A stretch of 64,000 nt of DNA from Nissolia schottii (taxonomy: Eukaryota; Streptophyta; Magnoliopsida; Fabales; Fabaceae): assembly GCA_003254905.1 (NCBI GenBank), contig QANU01083749.1, forward strand, positions 1 to 64,000. The letters are read 5' to 3'. Numbering within the stretch: the first letter of the stretch is position 1; the number at the start of each line of letters is the position of its first letter. The notes beneath the pieces were generated by a model. That model ran no database searches and was not told where the DNA came from. It saw only the letters and a list, made by a program, of their open reading frames with translations. Positions 22,813 through 35,246 of this stretch are shown piece after piece. Both the position numbers and the translations under genes were made by a program.

Positions 22813-25575
22813 ATGACAGGATCCTTAGCGGCGAGGCTCGTCCGGCGCCAATCGCAGCCGCCGGCGTTCCGATTTCTCCGTCGCGAGTTTTCTCGGCCGG
22901 CAGCAGCTGCGGAGAATAGGAAGGATTCCGCAGTGACGACTCTGCCGCAATTGCCGCCATTCGATTACAAGCCGCCGCCGTATACCGGTCCCTCCGGCGA
23001 CGAGATCCTGGCGAAGCGCAAGGAGTACCTCAGCCCTTCGATCATGCACTTCTACAAGACGCCGGTGAGCACACGCGCCGCGCCGTATCATTTCTTATCT
23101 TCTGAACGTGGATAACCGAATTTCTGTTTTTCTGTTACGTTTCCAGTATAACTAACTGTTCCGTGGTTGTGGTTGTTTTCTTGGGGGCGTGGTTGTGTGT
23201 GGGCGGGTGCAGGTGAACGTGGTGGATGGTAAGAAGCAGTATTTGTTTGATGATAAGGGTCGGAGGTACCTTGACGCGTTCGGAGGGATTGCTACGGTGT
23301 GTTGCGGGCACTGCCACCCTGATGTGGTTGCGGCAATAGTGGAACAGATGAAGCGGTTGCAGCACTCGACGGTGCTGTACCTGAACCAAGCCATCGCTGA
23401 TTTTGCTGAGGCCTTGGCTTCTAAGCTCCCCGGTAATCTTAAGGTGCGTCCTTTAGTTTTCTTATTTCATTTGTTTTTAAAGAAAATTATTCAATCCCAT
23501 AATAATATAATAACAACTATGTCTTATAATTGTCTTAGTTGAAGTCGAGTATAGGCTTTTGGATATTGCTATGGCAAGAAATGTATGCGAATCTACTATC
23601 TTATTTTTATCCACACTCATAAAAATAATGAGTTATACTTATTTTATTTAAGACCCATTAGGTTAATTAAATTTGATGTTAGTGTGCTTAAATATTATAA
23701 TATAATAAAGTTGTGTTTATAATAGTGCAATAAATTTTCCTTATAGGTATAACAACTTTGTTAATCATGTTTATATGTTTTAGTGTTTAATTAGTTGTTT
23801 TCATTATGAGAATGGTAGGTCTTTTACATGAAGATAAAAGAGAGTAAGAATACATCAATTCAATAATTTTTTATTTCTCTATTATGTATGATGAAGAATA
23901 GGTAATCCTAAATTTTTTGGGTTCTGAAATTAGTTAAGATTGAGCATATGATTATATAATAATATTAAATGAATAAGTATGACACATTTGTTTGGCATGA
24001 TGAATAATATAATATTTGGCGGGGTTAAAATAAAGAAAATAAATGTGTTAATAATTGACAACTTGCACTGAACTGGGAATTATACCGAATGATCATTGAA
24101 GAGCTTTGGCAAACAGGCCTTAGCTTCGGTTTTTTTTTTTTTTTCTTCGAACTTTTAGATATGTATTAAAAATTAGAACAGTATAAAGCAAGTGGCAACT
24201 TTATTTTATTTTATAAAATACAATTTCGATGAACATGGATCTTCATCAATTCATAAAAGAACCACAAAAGATGCAGCTAAATAAATCATTTTAGTCTCAA
24301 GTGTTTTACGACTAAAGATTGTTCTGGACTAAATAAATCATAAACGTTGCAAACTGACTGTAATTTTGATAGATGATAAATTTTTTTTTTTTTACATTAT
24401 TATTTATTCATATGTTAGTTGACTAGTACTATAATAATTACTTAAGATTTAGTATCACTTCAGCCACGAACTTTTGATGCAGTGAGCATTAAATGGTAAG
24501 TATGTTGCCTGATCACAAAAAATGTGAAATAATGATAATTAGTTTTTTTTTCCTTTTACAATCGTGTAATTTCTAATAATATAATATGATTACTACATTC
24601 ATAAGTGAGATAAAAATTAATGAGTACCATTTTAAATCTTAATAGTTAGATTCCAACTAGAGTAATCTGAACGAAGTTGTTATTCTCTTTTTGGCACAAA
24701 TAGATAAGCATGTTTTAATCATGGAGCGTAGAGTACGTTAATTTCGAGTGTTAATGAACTGCATTATTTGTCAATTTCTAAGCATATGTTACTATCGTGG
24801 GATTGGGATGGATACAAGTGCAACGCGTGGCCTGAGTTGATATCGATGCCAACAACTAGTTTCGTGACACACAAATAATGTTTATGTCCTTGTCAGGCAA
24901 CCAAACTCTCCTTTATTAGTTTAGGATTAGCAGATAAAAACAAACAGTCTACATCCACTGTTAATATTATTCAGTTCTACGTCAGAAAGCTTTTTGTTAA
25001 AGAAAAAATATGTTGGTGGTGGTAATGATATTATTTCAACTTATATTTTATCTATTAATAGAAGGAATTTTATTGATTTGTAAATTACATTAAGATTTCA
25101 TTTAGTTATAGTATAGATCAACATTGTGCTGCACCAAATTTGTACACATAACACAACTTAAATCATGTGTCTTATTAATATAAAAATATTTCTTCCATTT
25201 AATATTACATGTTATTTTTAACAAATGTATTCATATTAAGAAATTAATTAATTTATACATATTCAACGAAAACATTAAGTATTTAGACTAAATTATCATT
25301 CAATAAATATTATGAAAATTGGAGAGCTCATAATAAATAGAAGTATAATTAAAAATATATTAATTAATATTTGTTTAATCTAATGAATGACAATTTATTT
25401 TGTACAAAGTTTTAAATAAAAAATAACGTATAAATTGGATATTTGGAGTACTTATATAAACCCTAAATTCTATATTCATAATTTTTTTAATCAGTGGTGA
25501 GAGAGGCTATCATTATGAGCAACAAGATTTATACATCACAATCAAACTCAAAATATTAAATGAATAATATATCCA

Positions 25576-25624
<49 letters not shown>

Positions 25625-28600
25625 TTAGTAGTAGTAGTAGTAGCGGCTAATATTTACACGTGTTATTTGAAACTATGAAATTTTAAATTAAGTAAACAAT
25701 CTCATGTTTAATCTAATCTTTTACAAAACCTTTCGTCTGTGTTATTATCATCTGCGTAGGTAGCGTTTTTTACAAATTCAGGAACAGAAGCGAACGAATT
25801 GGCGATGCTGATAGCGAAGTTGTTCACCGGCTGCCATGACATAATATCTCTAAGAAATTCTTATCATGGGAATGCAGCTGGCACCATGGGGGCCACAGCT
25901 CAAAGCATTTGGAAATTTAATGTTGTACAGGTACGTATATATTTTTCCTTTTTGTAAAAAATATTTACAGTTTTGCATCGTTTGTCATTCAATGAAATTG
26001 TACAAAAACCATTTCCTTAAATTTATGGTGTATAAGTGTCATCTTTGCTATATTATTGAAAAGGGTTTTTGTTGATTATGACTTTAGGACACAATAAGTT
26101 ACTCTTAATTATACATCTTGTTATAAAATATAAAATTATTACATTCTCACTATCCAAGAGTTTAATTAAACTTTTAACGGAGATCATCGTTAACACGTGC
26201 TAAATTGCTAACACTCAATAGATTAGAGAAACGGGGTTTTAGGTTCACTAAAGTTGTTGATTTATGAATGGTGCACGCTTTCCACTCAACTTCATGCATA
26301 CACGTGTGTGTTATAGAAACAATATAGTTTCTATCAACCATGAAAATGAACCTTCCATTATTTTTTCTTAGCATCTTAAACGGATTTTTCTATGGAAACT
26401 AAGTAGTTTCACATCGATGCTAAAGTGGTATGATGACGATTTCTGATAATGTGGTGTGGACCCCATTAAGCAAATAATATCACAACTGCTTGGTGCTTAT
26501 TCGTTCTGAATCAGGAATAATTAAAGATATACATTATTTGTTTAGGGGAAAAAAGTTACTTTTTTCATCCTTGCCAAATTGCCATGTGAACTCACATGCA
26601 ATGTTATTGTGTATTATATTTTGTTTTCTTTTTCTGCCACATGAAAACATTCTTTTGGTTCAGTTTTACATGAGTGTGTAAAATAGTGTAACATGTTGTT
26701 TTTGGTGATGGTGCCAACAGAGTGGAGTTCATCATGCAGTAAATCCTGACCCATACAGAGGTGTTTTTGGCTCTGATGGGGAGAAGTATGCAAAAGATGT
26801 CCAAGATATCATTAATTTTGGAACTTCTGGCAATGTTGCTGCCTTCGTATCCGAAGCTATACAGGTATGTATGTAGGTGAAGCGCATAAATGGATCCAAC
26901 TTGGTATAAAACAATTTATATTGATTTAAACCTTTTCCAGTGCCCTCCTTGTTATGAGAAAATATTTTGGCAATACATACAGTTTTTTCTTTACTGATTT
27001 GACCCATTTTTTTAGGTTGTCTTTAAAGTATTCTTTAAATATTAGATTAAAGTTTATTTTAATTTTTATTTTATCGAACCATATTTAAAGGAGATCTTAT
27101 ATATCTTTAAATATTTCAAAAAATGAGACAAATAACATATTTTTTTTCCTTTAAGGCGAGGATTGTAAATTAATTTTTTAATCTTAAAACAATAATTTCT
27201 TTTGAATTTTTCCAGAAATTAAATAAATCACGTGAAAGGTCACTTATTAGTGAATTAAATATCAAATTTATCATGGAATATTTTATGATAAGAAAATTGT
27301 CAAACAGTAACGTGATGGCGTGAACTAATGTTTATACAAGTTGATTTCAATATTACAATTTCCTATCTGAAGTGAATTATTCATATCAAAATTGTTTTAT
27401 CAAGACACTTTCTTGATGCTACTCTTGTTTATTGTGGTGGTAGGGAGTAGGGGGCATAGTTGAATTAGCCCCTGGCTACTTGCCTGCTGCATACAACAGT
27501 GTTAGAAAAGCTGGAGGTCTTTGTATTGCCGACGAAGTTCAAGCTGGATTTGCTCGCACTGGTAGCCATTTCTGGGGATTTGAGGTTCATGGTGTTGTAC
27601 CTGACATTGTGACAATGGCAAAGGTAAATTCAACTTTACCCTTCTCTCATCTTGTCATTTAGGAATATTGATCAGTCCTTCGGCCCAAAAATCTCTGATC
27701 AGCCATCAGGTCCTAGAATCTCTAATCGGCTATCGGATCCTAAAACTTTAACCCCGATGGCAACTGTTTCTTTCCTTAACACCCGAGTGGTGCATTTAAC
27801 TTGCTTTATTATTGCAATCATCCCTTCACTTTATACTCCTCAACTAACTATTATAAAGTCTAGGAGGCTTAAAATAAAAAAAGTTATGTTCTAATATAGC
27901 CTATAAACCTAACACTTCTGCTTGGCCTCTTAAACTGACTGGTCGGTCGGATTAGCTTCTCTCGTCTTGGTTGTGCCAAAGAATATTTGCCTCATCTGTC
28001 CATGAATTGCAAGTGCAGCATAAATATTATTACTTGTCCTTTTCTATGTATATAATTATGCTTGCCTTGTTAAGCTTGCATGCACACCTCATTGGTAATA
28101 TCTTCTACAACTTGTTTGTTTGTTTACTTAATTTTTGTTTTTTTTTTGGCAGGGCATTGGAAATGGCATTCCCCTCGGTGCTGTTGTAACTACTCCAGAG
28201 ATTGCACAGGCCTTGACCCGCCGAAGTTACTTTAACACCTTTGGAGGGAATCCTGTGTGCACTTCTGCAGGGTTGGCTGTTTTAAGAGTAATAGAGAAAG
28301 AGAAGCTTCAAGAAAATGCACTTGTGGTGGGGTCCTATTTGAAACAGAGGCTTAATGTGCTCAAGGACAAATATGAATGTAATCTTTCATCCCTTCTTAC
28401 TCCTAATCCACTCTATATTAACCCACCGGTAAAGTTTGGTCTTGTCTTGGAAGATAGAAGAGGTACATACAAAAATAACATTATGTTCAGAGAACAAAAC
28501 GAACGGAGACAAAAAAATTTAAAATTGTTCTTAATTTGAGATAATTTTTAAATTAATTTTTGTACCTTTAAAAATAAATGACAAAAGAGATGTCTCTTTT

Positions 28601-29338
28601 ATTTTATTATCTCGTCCTTTCTATCTTGAATATGAATCAAAATGTTATTAAAGAATGTCTCAAAACAATATGAGATTTACTCTTAAACCATATCTTACGG
28701 GGTGAGGAACAAGGTCAACTTCATGGAATAGACTAGTGAAAGTGTTTTCCACAAATCTTTTTTTTCTTTTTTGAAACACTAAGCCTTGTCAGAAAATAAT
28801 GATTTTATTTTTTATTCTACCAATTCTTTCTGTTCCTAACAAACTTCTTGCTTTTCCTCTGTAGTGATTGGTGATGTGAGAGGAAGAGGCCTAATGCTTG
28901 GAGTTGAACTTGTCACTGACCGTGAACTTAAAACACCAGCAAAAGATGAAACACTACATGTGATGGACCAAATGAAAGGTAAATTAATTCCCAACCTCTC
29001 TAGAGTAATTGTGGTTCTAGCTATATATTATTCTGTTTTTAAGTTAGTTACTACTATTTCTACTATATGTACTAATTAGCTCTTTTGGTGTTATTACAGA
29101 ATTAGGAGTGCTAGTTGGAAAGGGTGGTTATTATGGAAATGTCTTCAGAATTACACCTCCCTTATGTTTCACCAAAGAAGATGCAGGTGAGCCTCAAACT
29201 CTCTCTTTTGTCTTTTGTTGGAAATTTGATAAAATATTACATGTCTATGATACTTACTATTACAACTTGTGCAAATTTTTTTTTATGGATGCAGACTTCC
29301 TTGTGGATGCAATGGACTACACATTGTCAAGAATGTGA
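22813..29338 (+). CDS. PYD4: Class III aminotransferase, mitochondrial; beta-alanine/alanine:glyoxylate aminotransferase (PYD4/AGT2-like)
   Basis: Nine exons: 22813-23064, 23213-23443, 25760-25930, 26721-26864, 27444-27623, 28153-28378, 28865-28978, 29100-29186, 29295-29338; 482 aa, the usual length. The product is a PLP-dependent omega-amino-acid transaminase. Family knowledge gives PYD4 the transfer of the amino group of beta-alanine in pyrimidine breakdown, and its AGT2/AGT3 paralogues use alanine and glyoxylate. Residues 1-40 are Arg/Ser/Ala-rich, like a mitochondrial presequence. SGTEAN (168-173) binds the PLP phosphate, Asp296 in [10 protein letters not shown] pairs with the pyridine nitrogen, and Lys326 (TMAKGIGNG, split across exons 5 and 6) is the Schiff-base lysine. 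Details such as [15 protein letters not shown] and YELIGDVRG favour PYD4 over AGT3. The start is the first ATG giving that presequence; an upstream in-frame codon at 22582 is not ATG. Intron 2 is unusually long (2.3 kb). Confidence 0.92.
25576..25643. repeat. (AAT)n then (AGT)n microsatellite in PYD4 intron 2
   Basis: About 16 unbroken AAT units (25576-25624) pass directly into about six GTA units (25626-25643), 116 bases before the exon 3 acceptor. The long pure tract should be length-variable between individuals. Confidence 0.9.
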
Positions 29339-29345
29339 AGCTTTT

Positions 29346-29372
29346 AATAAATAAGATCCAATTGTAAATAAA
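29346..29372 (+). terminator. Poly(A) signals of the PYD4-like gene
   Basis: Two AATAAA hexamers, at 29346-29351 and 29367-29372, lie 8 and 29 bases after the stop codon, followed by T-rich sequence. Confidence 0.5.
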
Positions 29373-29429
29373 TGTGGCTGTTTTATTTTATCATGTCAAG
29401 TAAAACTGCTTTAGATCAAAATCTCTCTA

Positions 29430-31095
29430 TTAAGTAAGGTTTATGAATTTCACAAGCCTGTTTTGACTTACAGTGGCCTATTTGTGTTATTCTCAGAAAC
29501 CAATGAGCCAACAACTCGTTGTCTCCAGTTTACTCGTCCTGTTTTTGTTGTCTGCTTCTTCATTTTTAGGTCTATTCCTATTTATCCTCGTTTTCATTTC
29601 TTTTCCTTTTGGGGTGAATTTGGTATTCTGGTAAAAATAGGGGATAAAATTTCATGAATTAGATTTCTTTGTAATTTTACATTTGAATTTACAAGTTATA
29701 ACAACAACTTAGCCTTATCCTCGTAGTAGTATTTAAGAAATCATATTAATGTTCAAATCATTAACATTTAAATTTCTTTTGTAGTTTTTCCTATTTTACT
29801 ACCTTTAGTCTAGTCTACTCTCCTAACTTCTAGTGATCTTTTCCACACATTCCCAAATTATCTAAAACAAGATTCTTTAATTTTTTTTTACACAATATGT
29901 GTCGCCTAATTAACTTTCTCTTTAGTGCATTCATTTCTAATTATATTATATCTAGTGTGTTTACAAATCCAACAAAACATCATTTCTTTAACATTAAGTT
30001 TATTTTCTTGTAGGCCTTTTAATGCTCAACATTTAGTCACATACCACAAGTTTCACGATTTAAGTATATATTAGATTCACTGTCTAAATGATGGAGAAAT
30101 AGAAAAATATGTAAATCAATGAATTTCAAGCTAGGCGGATGAAGTAAAGGAGTCTTTAGGTTTGTTTTGTAACAGGAGAGTTAAGAGAGTCCCACTCAAG
30201 CTCATAAGACCCTAACAAGGTGCAAAGTTCAATTTGAATTGCCTTCCAACTACAATATTATTTTTAAAACGCAGTCCGATTATGGTCTAAAGTATGGCTT
30301 TCAGTCAGCCACAATTAAGTTATTTGTATATTTTGTTATAAATGAAAACTTTTACTCATTCTGCTGCTCAGCTTTTTGCATCGTTCATGTTCCTCTGCCA
30401 CCCTCTTCTTGTTTTTCTTTTTTTTACTCGGTATCTAGAGGTTCATTGATCTTAAGGGATTTGTGAGGGAGAGAAAACACATTCAGCAAGAGCCACTAAC
30501 ACCACTATGTACCTCCACCTCCACTATTTGTAGGAGAAAATTATCATGTGTGAGCTGCAAAATGAAAACTTACCTGAGAGCTCAAAGTTTATGGGAGCTT
30601 GTGGATATCGGTAGCGATCCACCTCCTTTTTTTTATTAAATGACGTTTTTTATAACAAAAAAGTATTTTTATAATTTTAAAAGTGTTTGAATACAACTTA
30701 GTGTTTTTTTTTAAGTTTTATTAAAAAAATATTCTACTAAAAAAAACTCTTTCAAAAAAACATTTTTATTATAAGCCAATCTAAACAAGCCATAAGTGGA
30801 CCCAAGTATAGGGTTCTTTGTGTCAAAAGTCTTTTTAGTAATGTGGAGGTCAAATGGCGTATTACGCAAATAGCAGTGGTATAAGAGTTGTGGTGAAGGA
30901 TTTGCAACTTTGTCCTTAAAAATTTCCGTGGAGAACGATTTGTTATTTTAGCAGTGCAAAAGTTGTCTATTAATGATTGTAATTTTACTCTCAAATTTAA
31001 TAGATTTTGCACATTCTCATTCGTAGATGTAGATAGTTGAGGTGGAATAACGTAAATTCTATTGTGTTCCTTTTCTTTAATATGGGTGGTTGAGA
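29430..31095. other. Intergenic repeat-rich sequence before the copia fossil
   Basis: There is no gene. At about 30630-30800 a T/A-rich block ends with TATAAGCCAATCTAAACAAGCC, a phrase found at the ends of small non-autonomous plant transposons and similar to the element at 39873. The last 500-600 bases before 31110 may be a worn LTR of the copia piece, ending in TTTCCCAACA just before a primer-site-like GTCAGAGCGG. Confidence 0.4.
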
Positions 31096-31099
31096 GGAT

Positions 31100-32135
31100 T
31101 TTTCCCAACAACTAGTGTCAGAGCGGGTTCTTATCTGCTTCTTATCTAGATTTTGAATCTTGAAACTGCCAAAAGAGGCTGGGACAAGCTCAAGGAAGCG
31201 TTTCAATTAAGGCAGTGAAAGATCAAGGAGGATGTAAGTTTTGAACTTGAGGAGAGAATTTGAAGCAATCAAAATGAAAGAATCTAAAAAAGTCAAGAGA
31301 GTTTTCAGATAGGCTTTCAAAGGTTGTGACTTGAAACAGATTATTGGCTGAGTTGAGTGACCAACGTGTGGTGGGGAAAATCCCGGTGTATCTTCCAGAG
31401 AGGTTTGAGTACAAAATCTCCTATCTTGAAGAAAATATAAGGACTTGAGAATGCTTTGCAAGCTACTGAACAAAGAAGATGCTTGAGAATGGAAGAAACT
31501 CATTGTAAGAAGAGGAATCATTCAGAGATACTGACAAGCTGCAACTCATACAATCTGATGTGTGTGGATCAATGAGTACCTTATGTTTGAATGATAGCAA
31601 GTGTCTCGTGTTATTCGTTAATGATTGCTGTAGAATGAGTTGGGTCTACTAATTCATGAAAGAAAAATCACTCAGTGTTTGGAATTTTCGAGAGGTTTAA
31701 GCAACTAGAAAGGAAGCAAGTTGAGAAGCAGATCAAGTATACCCCAAAGGAGTTTTATTCCTTTTGTGAAAATGAAGGTATCCAGCCCCAACTAATTGTT
31801 CGAATGGAGTAAGTGAACAGAAGAATAAGATGGTGTTGGAAATGATAAGATGCTTGATATTTCAGGACTTACCATCAAAGTTCTGGGCAGAAGATGACAA
31901 CGCGTGAGTTTTTTTTTTCTTTTATTGAGTCTCCTTCCATCCAAAGCTTTGAAAGGAAATACATATTTTAAAGCTTGGTATGGTGAGAACTGAGAAGGCT
32001 TCAATGCAACATCTAAAAGTGTTCGGTTTTGTTTGCTACACTCTTGTGCTAGCAGAAAAAAGGGATAAGCTTGATCATAAAGCAGGAGCCTTCCTTGGTT
32101 ACCGTAGTTTTTCAAAGGGATGTATAAAGTACGGG
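31100..32135 (+). mobile_element. Fossil Ty1/copia retrotransposon piece
   Basis: Near 31115 a primer-site-like phrase (GTGTCAGAGCGG) is followed by gag-like wording around 31300-31440. Then come integrase-region motifs typical of copia pol (LQLIQSDVCG near 31540 and KVFGFVCYTL with GAFLGY near 32010-32100). The piece has many breaks, lacks most of the element and looks old. It lies in the same direction as the neighbouring genes but is not part of them. Confidence 0.7.
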
Positions 32136-32943
32136 TAAAACCGTCTTTTTAAGTCCCTTAATTATACTTATTTAATCAATCCCTTTAGTTTTGTATTTTT
32201 TAAATGTTTAATTTGATCATCTATTTGTTAAAATAAGTTACTTTGGTCTTTTTTTTACATTTAATTACAGTTTTAAAATGTGAATAGTATCATTGTTTAA
32301 ACGTGATTAAACGTAAAAAAGGATTAAAGTGAATAATTCTTATAATTCAACTTCACCCTCCTTGATTTTCTTCATTTTAAATGCACAAATAAATAAACAA
32401 AACAACCGAAGCTCTAAATACTACTTTGTTGGAAAAAACACATCTTAAAAATTTACCTAAGTCACGACATAAGAAAAAAATACTTTCCTCACAACTTTTT
32501 ACAACTCATACCATAACTTTAACAAACAAAAATCGCCTTAATAATAGGGATAAAAAGCTCACGACACCTAAGCTAACAAAATATTTCTATTATTGATAAG
32601 TAGTACTATCTAGTAGCACTGAAAAATTTTACCAATCAACGATACATTACTTAATAGGTGAAAATCAACATAAATTCTTCACAAGATAAGTATTACAAAA
32701 CAAGACAAAGAAAAGACAAATCAACTAATAAAATATACTAACATAAAGAGCTTAACACCAGGAACAAGATTCTAAAATCTCATGAGAATGAAAATGAACA
32801 AAATTATCCATCCGATGACTACCCAAAAGCAGCCTCTTTTGTTCCTTCTCTCCGTCACTCTCTTTTGTCATTCGTTCTTCTCAATATCTGATCCTCACTC
32901 TGTTCTTTCTTTTGTTCTCGTAACCTAGCTTCCCTTGAAAGTA
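32136..32943. other. Intergenic sequence, no gene seen
   Basis: AT-rich. A phrase around 32146-32290 (AAGTCCCTTAATTATA... TTACTTTGGTC) resembles the interior of small plant MITE-like repeats, but no terminal repeats could be paired. Confidence 0.35.
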
Positions 32944-33200
32944 GGGATGACAATGTGGGTTTTATCTCAATTCCCCCGTCCCGTACCCTATTAACACTAA
33001 CTTCTACTTGCCCTGTCCATATCCGCGAATTTTAAACATTATAACCTGCACTCGCCTTGCGGGTACCCACCCTGCCCCATTTTTTAGAACACATGCTGAA
33101 ATACTATAAAATTTAATCGACATACAGATTAACATAATCATATAATAAAGTGTAACTAATATTAATATTCAACATTGATTAAATATAAAAGGATCTAATA
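32944..33200 (+). mobile_element. Possible hAT-like element end
   Basis: It starts AGGGATGACAATGTGGG, followed by CCCCCGTCCCGTACCC, GCGAATTTTAAAC and GCGGGTACCCACCCTGCCCC. This GC-rich wording at an otherwise AT-rich locus is common at one end of plant hAT-family elements and resembles the minus-strand edge at 18602. The other end and any transposase were not found. Confidence 0.3.
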
Positions 33201-33779
33201 GTAATAAAAATTAAATAACAAGCAAATAACAGACAAATAACAACCAATTTTTCAACAAGTCACACAGAAATATCTAAAATACATAGAAGTCTCAATTAAA
33301 TTTTAAGTAACAATTAAAAGTCACTTCTTGTTTCTTGTGCAACTTCTAACTATTGACCCTAAATTACACAGTTAATCCTTAATTACACAATTAATCAATG
33401 GTTTGACCCTAAAAGTATTGACCAAATTTGTGTTGACAGAGAGGGTTGACTTGTCGATTTTTCTGTTTTCGATTCATTATGTTCTTAATTGGACTATATG
33501 ACTAAAGTTGTGTATTAATCCGTAATTGATTACTCATGGTTAGTGAGGTAATCAAGATCGTGAAATTTGAGACATTACAACACAAGACAACAAATACTCT
33601 TATAATGTTAACAAGTAACCGTGTAAGAGTGTCAGTATAGGTGTGACAAACAAGAGATGTCATATATAATTAACGTTATCTAACTTCAAGAAAGTTTCAC
33701 GCAATTTATCATCTTAAAAAGCAATAATGCTAAGTATACATCACATTTTTTCCACTGTACAATCAGTGTACGCATACGT

Positions 33780-34190
33780 ATTGTATACGTAAAGGCAACC
33801 GCGTGCATAAACTTTTTCATACACATACACAAACTTTTCTACACAGATGGACAAATTTTTTTAAATATAGAACTAAATCAAACCAGATCTACAGCGTATT
33901 AAATAACAAAAAACAACTGTCACACTCTCTGCATGGACTCACTCTACAGTGCACAAAAATTTTAAAACAAATACACAAACTTTTGAACCCATGCGCACAA
34001 ACTTTTCACCAAGTAAAAACAAAAAATGGGATGAAAATGAAACGAAAAAGAAGAAGAATAAAACTTTGGTGTTCACAACCACAAATTTTTGAACAACCAT
34101 GCATAAATTTTTCTACACATATGCACAAACTTTTGAGCAATCAAGAGCAAAGAATATAGCGAAAACAAAAATGAAAATTTTGGGATCCAT
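33780..34190. repeat. Dispersed CACAAACTTTT-rich repeat, copy 2
   Basis: The order of phrases matches that of 13380-13900: a lead with GTATTAAATAACAAAAA, then CACACTCTCT, then repeated CACAAACTTTT and ACAAAAAATGGGATGAAAA blocks. It is preceded by the self-complementary phrase TACGCATACGTATTGTATACGTA (33770-33792), split here only by small differences. Confidence 0.5.
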
Positions 34191-34464
34191 AACATCTTGC
34201 GACTAAGAAAAAAATAAGAAAAATTCATATCCAAATACCGTATGTGATAAATGAAGAAAAAAAGAAAGAAGAAAAATGAAAAAATAACGTATATGATAAA
34301 TGAAGAAAAATGAAAAAGGAATTAAAGAATTTAGGCGGTATTTGGTATAGGGTAATCTATTCAGATTGCTGATAATCTGGATTACTCAGTTAATCCACGT
34401 TGCCTTCAAAGTGATAATATGGATTACCTCTATGAGAAGTGTGTATCTGAATTATCACTTAGGC

Positions 34465-34565
34465 AATCCTAAATAATAATAATAATAATAGTTATAAAAA
34501 TAATAATGAAAATAAAAATAGTTGTAATAATAATAAAAGTAGTAGTAGTAGTAATAATAATAATG
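34465..34565. repeat. Compound AAT / AGT microsatellite
   Basis: Imperfect AAT runs at both ends enclose a GTA run of about five units (34530-34548). Composition is the same as in the microsatellite of the PYD4 intron. It lies about 0.7 kb upstream of the PRAF start codon. Confidence 0.75.
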
Positions 34566-34879
34566 GGTAATGTATATTCCTTCGTAATCTTTTTTACATA
34601 CTAAATAAGGTAATGCAAATTTCTAGTTGTGTTTATCAAATAAAACAATTTAACATTACCAATAATTAAATACGTGATAATTATTTTAAAAGGTAATGAG
34701 AGTGAGAAAAGGAGAGAAAAAATATGCATTAAATGTGATATAGAACTGATGACAGAAAAAATGGTGTACACCATATATTTTTGTTTAAAAAATTAAGAAA
34801 AATAAAATAGTACTGATTGATAATATAAATAGGTTTACACTAAAATGTATAAAACGAAACTTCAAATTAAATAATCTGA

Positions 34880-35246
34880 GCGTGACACGGTATTATTTGT
34901 TTGGAGTACGTGGCAAGACGTTGAGTTCGTTGATGAACAAGGGCATAATATATCGCCTGTAAGAACCCCGCCAAATATCTAACCAAAAAATGTAACAAAA
35001 TTTGACCACTTACTTCCCACTCATTTCGCCACTTCTCTCTCTCCCTTCGTTCTCTCTCTCATAATCATGGATCTGCAATTGTTGTTCCCCATGGTTTCTT
35101 TTGTTTCTTGGGAATTTCAATTTTTTCATCGAGATTGTTGGAGATTTTGATGAGAGGCCGAAGTAGAAAGCACAGCCATCATCTATGGAGATTTTGATGC
35201 AGAGTTGTCGTCGCTTGAGCTTTGTCTTCGGCGGTTCCCAGATGGA
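34880..35246 (+). promoter_or_regulatory. Promoter / leader region of the PRAF gene with upstream frames
   Basis: A CT-rich leader (35034-35060) is followed by an upstream ATG at 35067. This opens a 27-codon frame that ends at 35150, before the main start at 35247. Further out-of-frame ATGs occur between 35150 and 35240. If the transcript starts near 35000 and this part is not spliced out, these frames should lower translation of the main protein. A CCCAG just before the start codon leaves open that a leader intron removes them. Confidence 0.4.
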
